In this document: positions 1 to 5,907 of the stretch, in pieces | How positions within the stretch are numbered: the first letter of the stretch is position 1 | Layout: each line of letters opens with the position of its first letter | Source of the DNA: Nanosynbacter sp. | GTDB lineage: Bacteria > Patescibacteriota > Saccharimonadia > Saccharimonadales > Saccharimonadaceae | Direction of reading: 5' to 3' | Assembly: GCA_029975625.1 (NCBI GenBank) | Contig: JARKOR010000096.1 | Coordinates: forward strand, 1 to 9,728 | DNA length: 9,728 nt | Made by a program: the position numbers and the translations under genes | Notes under the pieces: generated by a model | What the model was told of the DNA's origin: nothing | The model's input: only the letters and a program-made list of their open reading frames with translations | Databases searched by the model: none

Positions 1-150
1 GCATGGGGGTATGCAAAGTGCATAATAGGCTGGCTGCAGATAAACGCAAAATACCAGGAATTTACCACAAAAAAGCACAAAGCACACCTGCCAGGACCAC
101 GAAACTATAAACCAGGTATATTTGACAGCCTCCAGGGCGGCATTATGTAG
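1..150 (+). CDS. possible 3' end of an unrecognised gene
   Basis: Frame 1 is open from the first base to a TAG at 148-150, giving 49 codons that end in the residues YKPGIFDSLQGGIM. The other two plus frames meet a stop sooner (at 22-24 and 109-111). The composition (Gly, Pro and aromatic residues near the end) looks protein-like, so this could be the C-terminus of a gene that starts before the window. I do not recognise the family. The open stretch is short enough to occur by chance. Its stop lies inside the palindrome at 140-160, just ahead of the next promoter. Confidence 0.35.
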   Translation, partial: AWGYAKCIIGWLQINAKYQEFTTKKHKAHLPGPRNYKPGIFDSLQGGIM

Positions 151-160
151 TACGTAATGC
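140..160. promoter_or_regulatory. operator-like palindrome over the -35 region
   Basis: Two 10-base arms (GCATTATGTA and TACGTAATGC) flank a single central G at 150 and match in nine of ten positions; the tenth would be a G-U pair in RNA. The right arm ends directly against the -10 hexamer at 161, so the palindrome fills the space where RNA polymerase would contact the -35 region. This geometry suits a dimeric repressor or activator. It could instead be a hairpin at the end of the upstream reading frame, but no T-tract follows it. Confidence 0.5.
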
Positions 161-166
161 TATAAT
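158..166 (+). promoter_or_regulatory. extended -10 promoter for the leader RNA
   Basis: TGCTATAAT matches the extended -10 consensus (TGnTATAAT) exactly. The predicted start, seven bases past the hexamer, is G173, which is also the first base of the long RNA stem that follows. No good -35 lies at the normal distance. A TTGACA at 122-127 is 33 bp away and so cannot pair with this -10. Confidence 0.75.
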
Positions 167-172
167 AAATAA

Positions 173-318
173 GTCTACATTCTAAGTAAGTGAAACAAAA
201 GCACCCCTACAAGTGCTTGGTTGGCCTGTAAATTGGGCAGCCCTGTACTCGTAGGCCTAACCCGCTTACTTGGGATGTAGACAGTCCGTGTCGAAAGGCA
301 CTCAGGGCTGTCCTTTTT
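173..318 (+). ncRNA. structured leader RNA / candidate riboregulator
   Basis: From the predicted start at G173 the transcript can form a 20-bp uninterrupted closing stem (173-192 with 263-282, three G-U pairs). The stem encloses two hairpins: P2 (199-204 with 213-218, 8-nt loop) and P3 (219-227 with 253-262, one bulged base, large loop at 228-252). An intrinsic terminator follows immediately. Bases 235-245 in the P3 loop can pair for 11 bp, one of them G-U, with 303-313, which form the 3' arm of the terminator and its first bases beyond. That makes an alternative fold that would prevent termination. The RNA precedes a membrane-protein operon starting at 341. It could be a cis-acting attenuator or riboswitch, or an independent small RNA. 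I do not recognise it as 6S RNA, tmRNA, SRP RNA or a known riboswitch class. Confidence 0.7.
281..318 (+). terminator. intrinsic terminator with GAAA tetraloop
   Basis: The lower stem pairs 281-287 with 305-311 and the upper stem pairs 288-292 with 297-301, closed by a GAAA tetraloop at 293-296. A three-base bulge (302-304) lies on the 3' side. The run CCTTTTTA follows at 312-319. Only two bases (281-282) are shared with the closing stem of the leader RNA, so the two helices could nearly stack. It ends the leader RNA 23 bases before the first downstream start codon, so expression of the genes behind it needs read-through or a separate promoter. Confidence 0.8.
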
Positions 319-340
319 ATTTAAACGGAGAATGTATCAC

Positions 341-706
341 ATGAAGAAACTAGAGAAACACAAAAACCCTGTAAGTACGTTCCTGATCAATGTCGGGTAT
401 ATGTTGATAGCGGCTGCTATATTCCTTGGCGTCTATTACGTGGTCCGTTCTGATGTGCAGCAAGAGCAACAAACAGTGCCACAACAGGTTCAGGAGCAAC
501 CAGAGCAGGAAGTCGTTGCGGACGAGGAAGAGCAGAAGCAGAAAGTAGAGTATCTAGAGTGCCAGATAGCGGCTGAGAAGGCGTTTCTAGCAGCTAGAGA
601 CCAGATACCTGCTGGCTACAGTACAAGCCAGCATATCCAGATGTTGCAAACACTGGAGCAGAAGCGATCTACGGACCTAAATAATTGCGACAGGCAGAGG
701 GACTAG
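341..706 (+). CDS. small membrane-anchored protein of unknown function
   Basis: The protein has 121 residues and I do not recognise it. A lysine-rich N-terminus (MKKLEKHK) precedes one membrane helix at about residues 12-34, then a Gln/Glu-rich linker at about 38-70 and a C-terminal domain with cysteines at 74 and 116. By the positive-inside rule the C-terminal part lies outside the membrane, where the two cysteines could form a disulfide. An ATG at 332 is in frame, but it sits one base after the GGAG at 327-330. The ATG at 341 has a usable spacing of 10 bases and gives a typical signal-anchor start, so I prefer it. The gene follows the leader RNA and terminator, and ends six bases before the next gene, so the two are probably co-transcribed. 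Alternatives include a secreted-protein partner or a mobile-element accessory protein. Confidence 0.7.
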   Translation: MKKLEKHKNPVSTFLINVGYMLIAAAIFLGVYYVVRSDVQQEQQTVPQQVQEQPEQEVVADEEEQKQKVEYLECQIAAEKAFLAARDQIPAGYSTSQHIQMLQTLEQKRSTDLNNCDRQRD

Positions 707-712
707 AGCAGT

Positions 713-1195
713 ATGGACCAAGAAGCCATTATCCTGATAGGTGTAATCGTCCTTACTTTGCTTTTGCTGTTTGTGCTGCCCTTTATCGTACTCGTAAAAT
801 TTAGTAGAAAGCGCATGAGGGAGTATGAGAAAGCCGCAGAGTTGCGGCGCAACCACCCCAGCAAATACAAGCAAGATCGTGCTCGGCTAGAGGCTGATTA
901 TACGTGGAGAAGATTGAAGGTCGCCTATATCGTCGTATCGATATTTATCATAATGGGAGTGCTTGTCGGAGCAAGCCTCTACAACGAGCAGAAGGTTTGC
1001 GAAGCATATTCTACAGGTAATCTAGGAGGGTCCACGCACTGGGACCGTTATCGCACTGGTACTACCTGCAAAACACTAAGCGAGCGCTCCGAGGGGGTTA
1101 GTGTGGCTATGCTTGCAGGAATTAGTACGATCGCCCTGGCGATTGGCTGGACCGTTCTACCGAGCCTATACAGGTACATTACACCCGGTAAATAA
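713..1195 (+). CDS. three-helix membrane protein of unknown function
   Basis: The protein has 160 residues, with predicted membrane helices at about 6-30, 70-90 and 128-150. Between helices 1 and 2 lies a strongly charged stretch (about 31-69, rich in Arg, Lys and Glu) that should be cytoplasmic. The loop between helices 2 and 3 is then extracytoplasmic and carries cysteines 96 and 119, a likely disulfide. The start is six bases after the stop of the preceding gene, with a weak purine-rich site (AGAGGGA at 696-702) ten bases upstream. Both genes of the pair place two cysteines outside the membrane, which hints that they act together, but no family is recognisable. The operon appears to be closed by the hairpin at 1336-1379. 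Confidence 0.7.
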   Translation: MDQEAIILIGVIVLTLLLLFVLPFIVLVKFSRKRMREYEKAAELRRNHPSKYKQDRARLEADYTWRRLKVAYIVVSIFIIMGVLVGASLYNEQKVCEAYSTGNLGGSTHWDRYRTGTTCKTLSERSEGVSVAMLAGISTIALAIGWTVLPSLYRYITPGK

Positions 1196-1335
1196 GCCAG
1201 GGATCATCAACTAGTACCTGATAGCCCTATCGTTAGCCAGAGTCTGCTTTGGTATGGTAAGCATTTGATCGACCTCCGCACGATCATCAAATATAGTAAG
1301 CCAATCGAGGAGTTTGAGAATTAGGCGACCATCTC
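1196..1335. other. intergenic stretch without a convincing gene
   Basis: No plus-strand reading frame with a ribosome site is visible here. On the minus strand a frame ending at 1211 reads RLILKLLDWLTIFDDRAEVD and further plausible residues, but upstream it runs through the terminator palindrome and into the pilin promoter. It is at best a gene remnant. A small hairpin (TGATCG at 1266-1271 with CGATCA at 1281-1286) and a direct repeat CGACCAT (1326-1332 and 1335-1341) are also present. Confidence 0.4.
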
Positions 1336-1379
1336 GACCATAGAAAAACGCCGTCCTTGGATGGCGTTTTTCTATGGTC
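1336..1379. terminator. strong bidirectional intrinsic terminator
   Basis: Bases 1336-1352 and 1363-1379 form a perfect 17-bp inverted repeat, and two more inner pairs leave a six-base loop, CCTTGG. Each arm holds an A5 or T5 tract next to a GC-rich core (ACGCC and GGCGT), so either strand gives a hairpin with a U-rich 3' side. It separates the two-gene membrane operon that ends at 1195 from the prepilin gene that starts at 1484, both on the plus strand. It would stop read-through into the pilin. Confidence 0.85.
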
Positions 1380-1448
1380 TTGGAATATCCCAAATGCTTG
1401 AATTCTCGGAGAGAGAAAGTGAGGCTTGGCGGTGGTGATGTGTTTCCC

Positions 1449-1476
1449 TTGACACCAACCTCGGGGGGGGTACACT
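1449..1476 (+). promoter_or_regulatory. prepilin promoter with a G8 spacer tract
   Basis: A perfect -35 (TTGACA, 1449-1454) and a -10 of TACACT (1471-1476, four of six matches) are separated by 16 bp. The last eight bases of the spacer are all G (1463-1470). Seven bases lie between the -10 and the ATG at 1484, so transcription would start at or one base before the start codon. No Shine-Dalgarno fits in that space, which suggests a leaderless mRNA. Gain of one G would give the optimal 17-bp spacing. Confidence 0.7.
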
Positions 1477-1483
1477 TAAAAGC

Positions 1484-1993
1484 ATGAACAAGATAAACCC
1501 CACTATACACACGAAACTCCACGGTTTCACCATAGTAGAATTACTCATAGTCATTGTCGTTATCGCAATCCTCGCAGCGATTAGTATGGCCGCATACAGT
1601 GGCATATCAGATAAAGCCAATGACTCAGCCGTAAAGAGTGATTTTGCACATTTCATCAGAAAATACGAACTTGCACGTGTAGATAGTACGAACAACCAAT
1701 ATCTTAATCCAACGAAAGCAATGGGCTTATCTTTCAGTAAGAGTGCCTACATGCTAAATCGTTATAATTTCTATATTTGTATCAACCCAGACCGTAATCA
1801 ATACGCTATCGGTGCACAGTCAAAGTCTGGCAAGAGCTTTCGATACAGTACGATTACCGGAAAAACAGAGGAGGTAGCTAGCGTTGATCAGGCTGCCACC
1901 TGTATTGCTGCAGGAACGACCAGTGTGGACGCCGCATATGCTGCAGCTGCAGTAAGTAACAGTAATGCATGGAGCAGCAGCTGGGTCAACTAA
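1484..1993 (+). CDS. type IV prepilin-like protein
   Basis: This is a 169-residue precursor of a type IV pilin or pseudopilin, exported to the membrane and assembled into a surface fibre after cleavage. The N-terminus shows the class III signal: a 14-residue leader ending in Gly14, then Phe15, with the conserved Glu at mature position 5 (Glu19) in GFTIVELLIVIVVIAILAA. The hydrophobic helix runs to about residue 38. The C-terminal domain has Cys99 and Cys140, likely the disulfide that bounds a pilin D-region, followed by an Ala/Ser-rich tail ending in AWSSSWVN. Cleavage would be by PilD, which is not encoded here, nor are PilB, PilC or PilM-type genes. The start is fixed by the prepilin leader and by a promoter only seven bases upstream. 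Whether it is a major or minor pilin cannot be told from this window. Confidence 0.93.
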   Translation: MNKINPTIHTKLHGFTIVELLIVIVVIAILAAISMAAYSGISDKANDSAVKSDFAHFIRKYELARVDSTNNQYLNPTKAMGLSFSKSAYMLNRYNFYICINPDRNQYAIGAQSKSGKSFRYSTITGKTEEVASVDQAATCIAAGTTSVDAAYAAAAVSNSNAWSSSWVN

Positions 1994-2091
1994 AGTTCAC
2001 ATCTGACCTACTGGTATGATATGGCGGTCTTGGTCGGACGTTTGAGAAAAGCTAGCCTACTCTATATTGATTCTGTGTATGCCTCAATAGT

Positions 2092-2123
2092 GGTAAGAAG
2101 ATTATGCCAAGAGTAGTCTTACC
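2092..2123. other. weak hairpin at the 3' end of the MMPL gene
   Basis: GGTAAGA (2092-2098) and TCTTACC (2117-2123) can pair around an 18-base loop and overlap the stop of the minus-strand transporter gene. No T-tract follows on either strand, so termination is doubtful. The convergent gap between the prepilin stop and this gene (1994-2118) shows no better terminator. Confidence 0.25.
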
Positions 2124-4278
2124 GCCAACTGTGCCTGCCGAGCAGTTTCATGATGGCCGGAACGAGGACGAGACGGACAAAGAAGGCATCCACGATAACC
2201 GCGACTGCCATGCCAAGGCCGATGATTTGCATGAATAGTACGCTTGAAGAGAGGAACCCTATAACAACGACAAATAGCGCTACGGCAGCAGCGGTAATAA
2301 TTGGGCCGGTCTTTATGATTCCCTGGCGTATCGCTTCGGTACTATCGCCGGTTTCGTCGTAGACTTCACGCATGCGAGCATACAAGAAAACGGAATAATC
2401 CATTGCAAGCCCAAATGCGATTGCTGCCACGAGTATCGGTGCCGCTAAAACAATTCCATCGACCTGCGGCCAGCCTGTGAGATTATTCAACCAGCCAAGT
2501 TGGAATACTCCTACGATGACCGCGAGCGATATGACAAGGCTGAGACTATTAACAATGATTGCCTGGAGCGGCACGACAAAGCTTCGCAGCGCTATAGCAA
2601 GTAGAACGAGCATGCTTACGCAGATAATGGCAATCGCCCAAGGAGCTGCCTTATAGTATGCTTGATTACTATCGTAAAATTGCGCTACCGATCCGGTCGT
2701 CATAAGCTCGCCTTCGGGGACGGTCATATCTCGTATAGCTAGAAGCGCGGTTTCCTCGCTTTTCCTGTCGGTTGCGTCTAGAAAAATATCGAATTTCAGC
2801 GCAGTGGAGCGCATATACGTTTTTTGGATTGCCTGTAGCTCGGCGGGCAACATGTTGTTTGTGCTCAGCATCTGAATCGTTTCACATGGCAATTCGGACG
2901 ATACCGGCGTCGCCGATAGAACCGACTGTACGTTATCAATTGACTCAAGTTTTTCGGTCATCGTGCAAGCTAGCCCAAGCCGCCAAGAAGTGTCTGCTTT
3001 TTCCGGAAATGTCAGTACGGCCGTAATGTCTGGAGTGCTTGAAGGAAAATCTTCGGTGATGGTCCGGAGAACTTGCTGAGACTCTGCGCCGCGCGCTAAC
3101 CACTTGTAGCTCATGTTGCCTGGCTGGAACTGGAAAAGCGGTATACAGGCCAATGCAACTACTCCAAGCCCAATACCGAGCGATATAGCCGGGTGATTGG
3201 TCGTGCACGCCGCAATCCGGTGCCAAAATCCACTGCCGGAATCGGTCTTTTTCTTTCGTTTCCAGATTTGCCCGGCGTCAATACGTCGACCAATCAATTT
3301 CAGGACGGAAGGCAAAACAATATAGGTTGTCGCCATGGCTGTAGCAACGGCCGCGGCCCCACCGATAGCGATGCTATGCATAATATCAAACGGAAATACC
3401 AAAAGAGACAACAGGCAGGCAATAACCGTCACGCCGCTGAACGCTATCGTATGACCTGAAGTGGCAATCATTCGTTTGACCGCATGATCCACTCCGCTTG
3501 TTAGTTCCTCTCGAAATCGGTTGATTGACAAGAGGGCATAATCAATCGAAAGCCCCAAACCCAATATCGTAATAACGTTGACCGCATAGGTATCGATAAC
3601 GATGAACTGTGCCAGGAAACGAGCGATAGCAAATGCTCCAAGCACAGTACAGAGCGCGATACCGAGCGGTACCAGCGATGCCACAATGCTTCGAAAGAAA
3701 AAGAGAAGCAATATGAGCAATATCGGCAGGCTTATCAGCTCGATGACCGCAAGCTGATGCGTTACGATTTGATTCATTTCCTCAATCAAAGCCGCTTCGC
3801 CGCCAATAGTAATCGTTAGTTTTGATTGGTCCGCCGTGTCTGCGAAATTCCTTAAAGTCTGGTATATCTCTTTTGATTCACCATCCATATTTACGATGGC
3901 GTAGGTCATCGACTTATCGTGAGAAATAAAGTTCTCCGACTTGGTAGTGGAAAACGTCATGATGGATGACGATTGGTCTTTGAGGGGTGTGAGCAATTCA
4001 TTCACTGTCGCTTGGAACAAGGCGCTATCGGCATCACCGAGCGATACATCCTGCCTCGTAAACAGTACGATTTGGCTGTTTGGCGTGGTTCCAAATTCCT
4101 TTTCTATAATCTCCGAAGCCTGGGCCGACTCGGTATGGAGCGCGTTCATGCTCGTGCTGTCCGATAATTCATCGAATACGCCCAACCCATACCATCCGAG
4201 AAGGAGAGATACCGCAACCGAGCCTCCAACTACCCATTTAGGATATTTCGTACTTATTTTTTGCCACCAAGTTGTCAC
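2119..4278 (-). CDS. MMPL/RND-family membrane transporter
   Basis: The protein has 719 residues and belongs to the MMPL branch of the RND superfamily, proton-driven exporters often used for lipids or hydrophobic compounds. The family's two-fold architecture is clear. Helix 1 is at about 14-36, an extracytoplasmic domain at 37-170, and a five-helix bundle at 172-330. A basic cytoplasmic linker follows at 338-345. The second half repeats this with a helix at 364-383, an external domain at 385-540 and a bundle at 545-715. Each half carries the Asp-Tyr pair associated with proton relay in MmpL3-like proteins: D246-Y247 in GLSIDYALL and D627-Y628 in GLAMDYSVF. The start is GTG with an excellent Shine-Dalgarno (AAAGGAGG on the minus strand, 4283-4290). 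It is divergent from the glycosyltransferase gene, but a shared substrate is speculation. The substrate itself cannot be read from the sequence. Confidence 0.93.
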   Translation of the reverse strand: MTTWWQKISTKYPKWVVGGSVAVSLLLGWYGLGVFDELSDSTSMNALHTESAQASEIIEKEFGTTPNSQIVLFTRQDVSLGDADSALFQATVNELLTPLKDQSSSIMTFSTTKSENFISHDKSMTYAIVNMDGESKEIYQTLRNFADTADQSKLTITIGGEAALIEEMNQIVTHQLAVIELISLPILLILLLFFFRSIVASLVPLGIALCTVLGAFAIARFLAQFIVIDTYAVNVITILGLGLSIDYALLSINRFREELTSGVDHAVKRMIATSGHTIAFSGVTVIACLLSLLVFPFDIMHSIAIGGAAAVATAMATTYIVLPSVLKLIGRRIDAGQIWKRKKKTDSGSGFWHRIAACTTNHPAISLGIGLGVVALACIPLFQFQPGNMSYKWLARGAESQQVLRTITEDFPSSTPDITAVLTFPEKADTSWRLGLACTMTEKLESIDNVQSVLSATPVSSELPCETIQMLSTNNMLPAELQAIQKTYMRSTALKFDIFLDATDRKSEETALLAIRDMTVPEGELMTTGSVAQFYDSNQAYYKAAPWAIAIICVSMLVLLAIALRSFVVPLQAIIVNSLSLVISLAVIVGVFQLGWLNNLTGWPQVDGIVLAAPILVAAIAFGLAMDYSVFLYARMREVYDETGDSTEAIRQGIIKTGPIITAAAVALFVVVIGFLSSSVLFMQIIGLGMAVAVIVDAFFVRLVLVPAIMKLLGRHSWR

Positions 4279-4301
4279 TCGCCCTCCTTTATTACTTTCT
4301 C

Positions 4302-4307
4302 ATTATA
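4302..4307 (-). promoter_or_regulatory. -10 box for the MMPL gene
   Basis: TATAAT on the minus strand is a perfect -10, giving a predicted start near 4295 and a leader of about 17 nt. That leader contains the AAAGGAGG ribosome site (4283-4290), four bases before the GTG. A -35 is poorly matched. Unlike the other first genes here, this one has a normal leader. Confidence 0.6.
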
Positions 4308-4337
4308 CGCCTCATCTCAATTGTTGAACACGAAAAG

Positions 4338-4367
4338 TTGTCGCGGGGGCGACGGAGCTGTTATACT
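4338..4367 (+). promoter_or_regulatory. promoter of the glycosyltransferase gene
   Basis: A -35 of TTGTCG (4338-4343) and a -10 of TATACT (4362-4367, five of six) are 18 bp apart. The -10 ends six bases before ATG 4374, so the transcript is probably leaderless. A short inverted repeat (GTCGC at 4340-4344, GCGAC at 4349-4353) overlaps the -35 and might be a regulatory site. Confidence 0.6.
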
Positions 4368-4373
4368 GACGGT

Positions 4374-5900
4374 ATGAAATTATCTCAACAGGCGCGTAGA
4401 AAAGCGGTGTTTTTTGCGGAAAAATACTGGTGGGTCGTCATGATTATAACAGGAGCGGTCGTTTTCGCGCTCGCTATGTTGCTCGCTCGCGGGCAATCGG
4501 TGTGGTTCGACGAAGGCTATTCTATTCTCCTTGCCAAACATAGCGTTTCGGAATTATTGGCGTTGACGGCAGTCGATGCTCATCCGCCTCTATATTACCT
4601 ACTGCTCAAAATGTGGGGCGAACTATTTGGTTTTTCTGAGTTTGCCCTTCGGTCCATGAGCGCCTTATTTGCTGCCGGGACGGTAACATTAGCTTTGACG
4701 CTAGCCCGCAAGCTATTCGGTACGCGCGTGGCGTTAATTGCTCTACCGTTCGTCGTCATTGCTCCGTTTATTCTTCGGTATGGCTACGAAATTCGGATGT
4801 ACTCGCTCGTGGGATTTCTCGGCGTGGCAGGAACGTACGCTCTTATTACTGCGCGTCAGACTGAGAAACTTCGGTGGTGGGTGGTATATGCGGTGGTTGT
4901 GGCGCTTGGTATGTATACCCTTTACATGAGCATCGTTATTTGGCTGGCTCATGCGGTGTGGCTTGTGTGGATGAGCGTTCGCAGCAAGCAGCCACTACTT
5001 CAGTGGCGCTGGCCTTTGGCTTTCATTGGGGCGATTATTCTCTTTACGCCCTATGTGCCGACATTTATTGACCAGATGGCGCACTCGGTCTTATCGGGCG
5101 TGGGCAGTGAAGTGACGTTAACTAGTTTGATTAATGTCACGACCTTGTTTTTGTTGTTTACACCGGAGCAGAATGTGGGTGGTTGGTTGTCGCTGGGGAT
5201 AATTATGCTGTTTATACTACTCATACCGCTGCTTGCTCAGGGGTGGAGGCAGACGAAGCGAACAGCGTATCACCCGTACATCGTGCTCCTTCTGCTTCTT
5301 GCCGGCTTACCAATGTTTGTCTTTGCGCTTCTGTCGCTTCCGCCGCGCGAGCCGCTCTTTTTGCCGCGCTACATGGCGCATGTTGCGGTGTGGGTGTATA
5401 TGTCGATGGGTGTATTGGCGGCGTATGTGTTGATTGATGCAAAAAAGACGAAGCAGGCTCTCCTTGTTGTAATAATTACACTATCTGTATTAGCAAGCGG
5501 CGTGGTGGTGCTGGCTCAGCGGGGCAATTATGTCTTTGATCGTCTATATAAACCGCCGGGCCAGCTAATTGCGGCAGATCTCAATGGGAGTAGCGGGGCA
5601 GGGTGCAATGACCAAACAACCATCGCTATAGACGGTCCTCAAGAGTATATCGAGCTGCTGTATTATTTTGAGCGGTGCGACACGAGGTTTGTGGCATCAT
5701 ATGACCCGGAGTTTCGAGGAGGATTCGCGCCGCTGCACAGTAGTAAAAAGCGCATCACGTCATCGGCTGAGCTATCGTCTCAATATGTCATAGTGATGCA
5801 CTGGGAAGACGCTGTTAATATGACGATGGATGATCGATACGAGCTCATCGAGACGCGAGATTATGGCAAATATAGAGTTAATATATATCAGCTAAGGTGA
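4374..5900 (+). CDS. GT-C membrane glycosyltransferase, family 39-like
   Basis: The protein has 508 residues and about ten membrane helices. It resembles PMT/ArnT-type (GT39/GT83) transferases, which use lipid-phosphate-linked sugars on the outer face of the membrane. After helix 1 (about 19-38) comes the catalytic loop with WFDE (44-47), the usual acidic pair. The conserved DAHPPLYY (68-75) follows, then YEIRMYSL (138-145). A PRY motif at 331-333 also fits the family. From about residue 385 there is a soluble, probably extracytoplasmic domain with cysteines 411 and 435. The frame is open from 4272, but ATG 4374 is preferred because the promoter ends six bases before it and the upstream codons overlap the divergent MMPL promoter. 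The stop lies seven bases from the 3' end of gatD. Donor and acceptor are unknown; protein or envelope glycan glycosylation is the likely role. Confidence 0.88.
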   Translation: MKLSQQARRKAVFFAEKYWWVVMIITGAVVFALAMLLARGQSVWFDEGYSILLAKHSVSELLALTAVDAHPPLYYLLLKMWGELFGFSEFALRSMSALFAAGTVTLALTLARKLFGTRVALIALPFVVIAPFILRYGYEIRMYSLVGFLGVAGTYALITARQTEKLRWWVVYAVVVALGMYTLYMSIVIWLAHAVWLVWMSVRSKQPLLQWRWPLAFIGAIILFTPYVPTFIDQMAHSVLSGVGSEVTLTSLINVTTLFLLFTPEQNVGGWLSLGIIMLFILLIPLLAQGWRQTKRTAYHPYIVLLLLLAGLPMFVFALLSLPPREPLFLPRYMAHVAVWVYMSMGVLAAYVLIDAKKTKQALLVVIITLSVLASGVVVLAQRGNYVFDRLYKPPGQLIAADLNGSSGAGCNDQTTIAIDGPQEYIELLYYFERCDTRFVASYDPEFRGGFAPLHSSKKRITSSAELSSQYVIVMHWEDAVNMTMDDRYELIETRDYGKYRVNIYQLR

Positions 5901-5907
5901 GAATAAT

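Noticed and set aside
122..127. Perfect TTGACA as the -35 of the leader promoter
   Set aside because: It is 33 bp from the TATAAT at 161-166, far outside usable spacing; the nearest hexamer at normal distance (TATGTA, 144-149) is a weak match.
173..318. Identification of the structured RNA as 6S RNA
   Set aside because: The long closing stem is suggestive, but the interior is a three-way junction with two hairpins, not the single large central bubble and extended upper stem of 6S RNA.
332..340. ATG at 332 as start of the first membrane protein
   Set aside because: Only one base separates it from the GGAG ribosome site; the in-frame ATG at 341 has workable spacing and gives a typical signal-anchor N-terminus.
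1211..1522. Minus-strand reading frame of 103 codons
   Set aside because: Its start lies inside the prepilin gene and it crosses the pilin promoter and the terminator palindrome. Only its last 40 or so residues look protein-like, so at most it is a remnant.
3193..3459. Plus-strand frames inside the MMPL gene
   Set aside because: They are antisense to a clearly coding region with full-length family motifs and have no promoter or ribosome site.
4272..4373. Upstream extension of the glycosyltransferase from a TTG at 4272
   Set aside because: The extension covers the divergent MMPL start and both promoters, and its residues do not fit the family's N-terminus.
5183..5442. Overlapping frames of 65-84 codons on both strands within the glycosyltransferase
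   Set aside because: They are shadows of a long membrane-protein gene with low-complexity Cys/Ala/Thr-rich translations and no ribosome sites.
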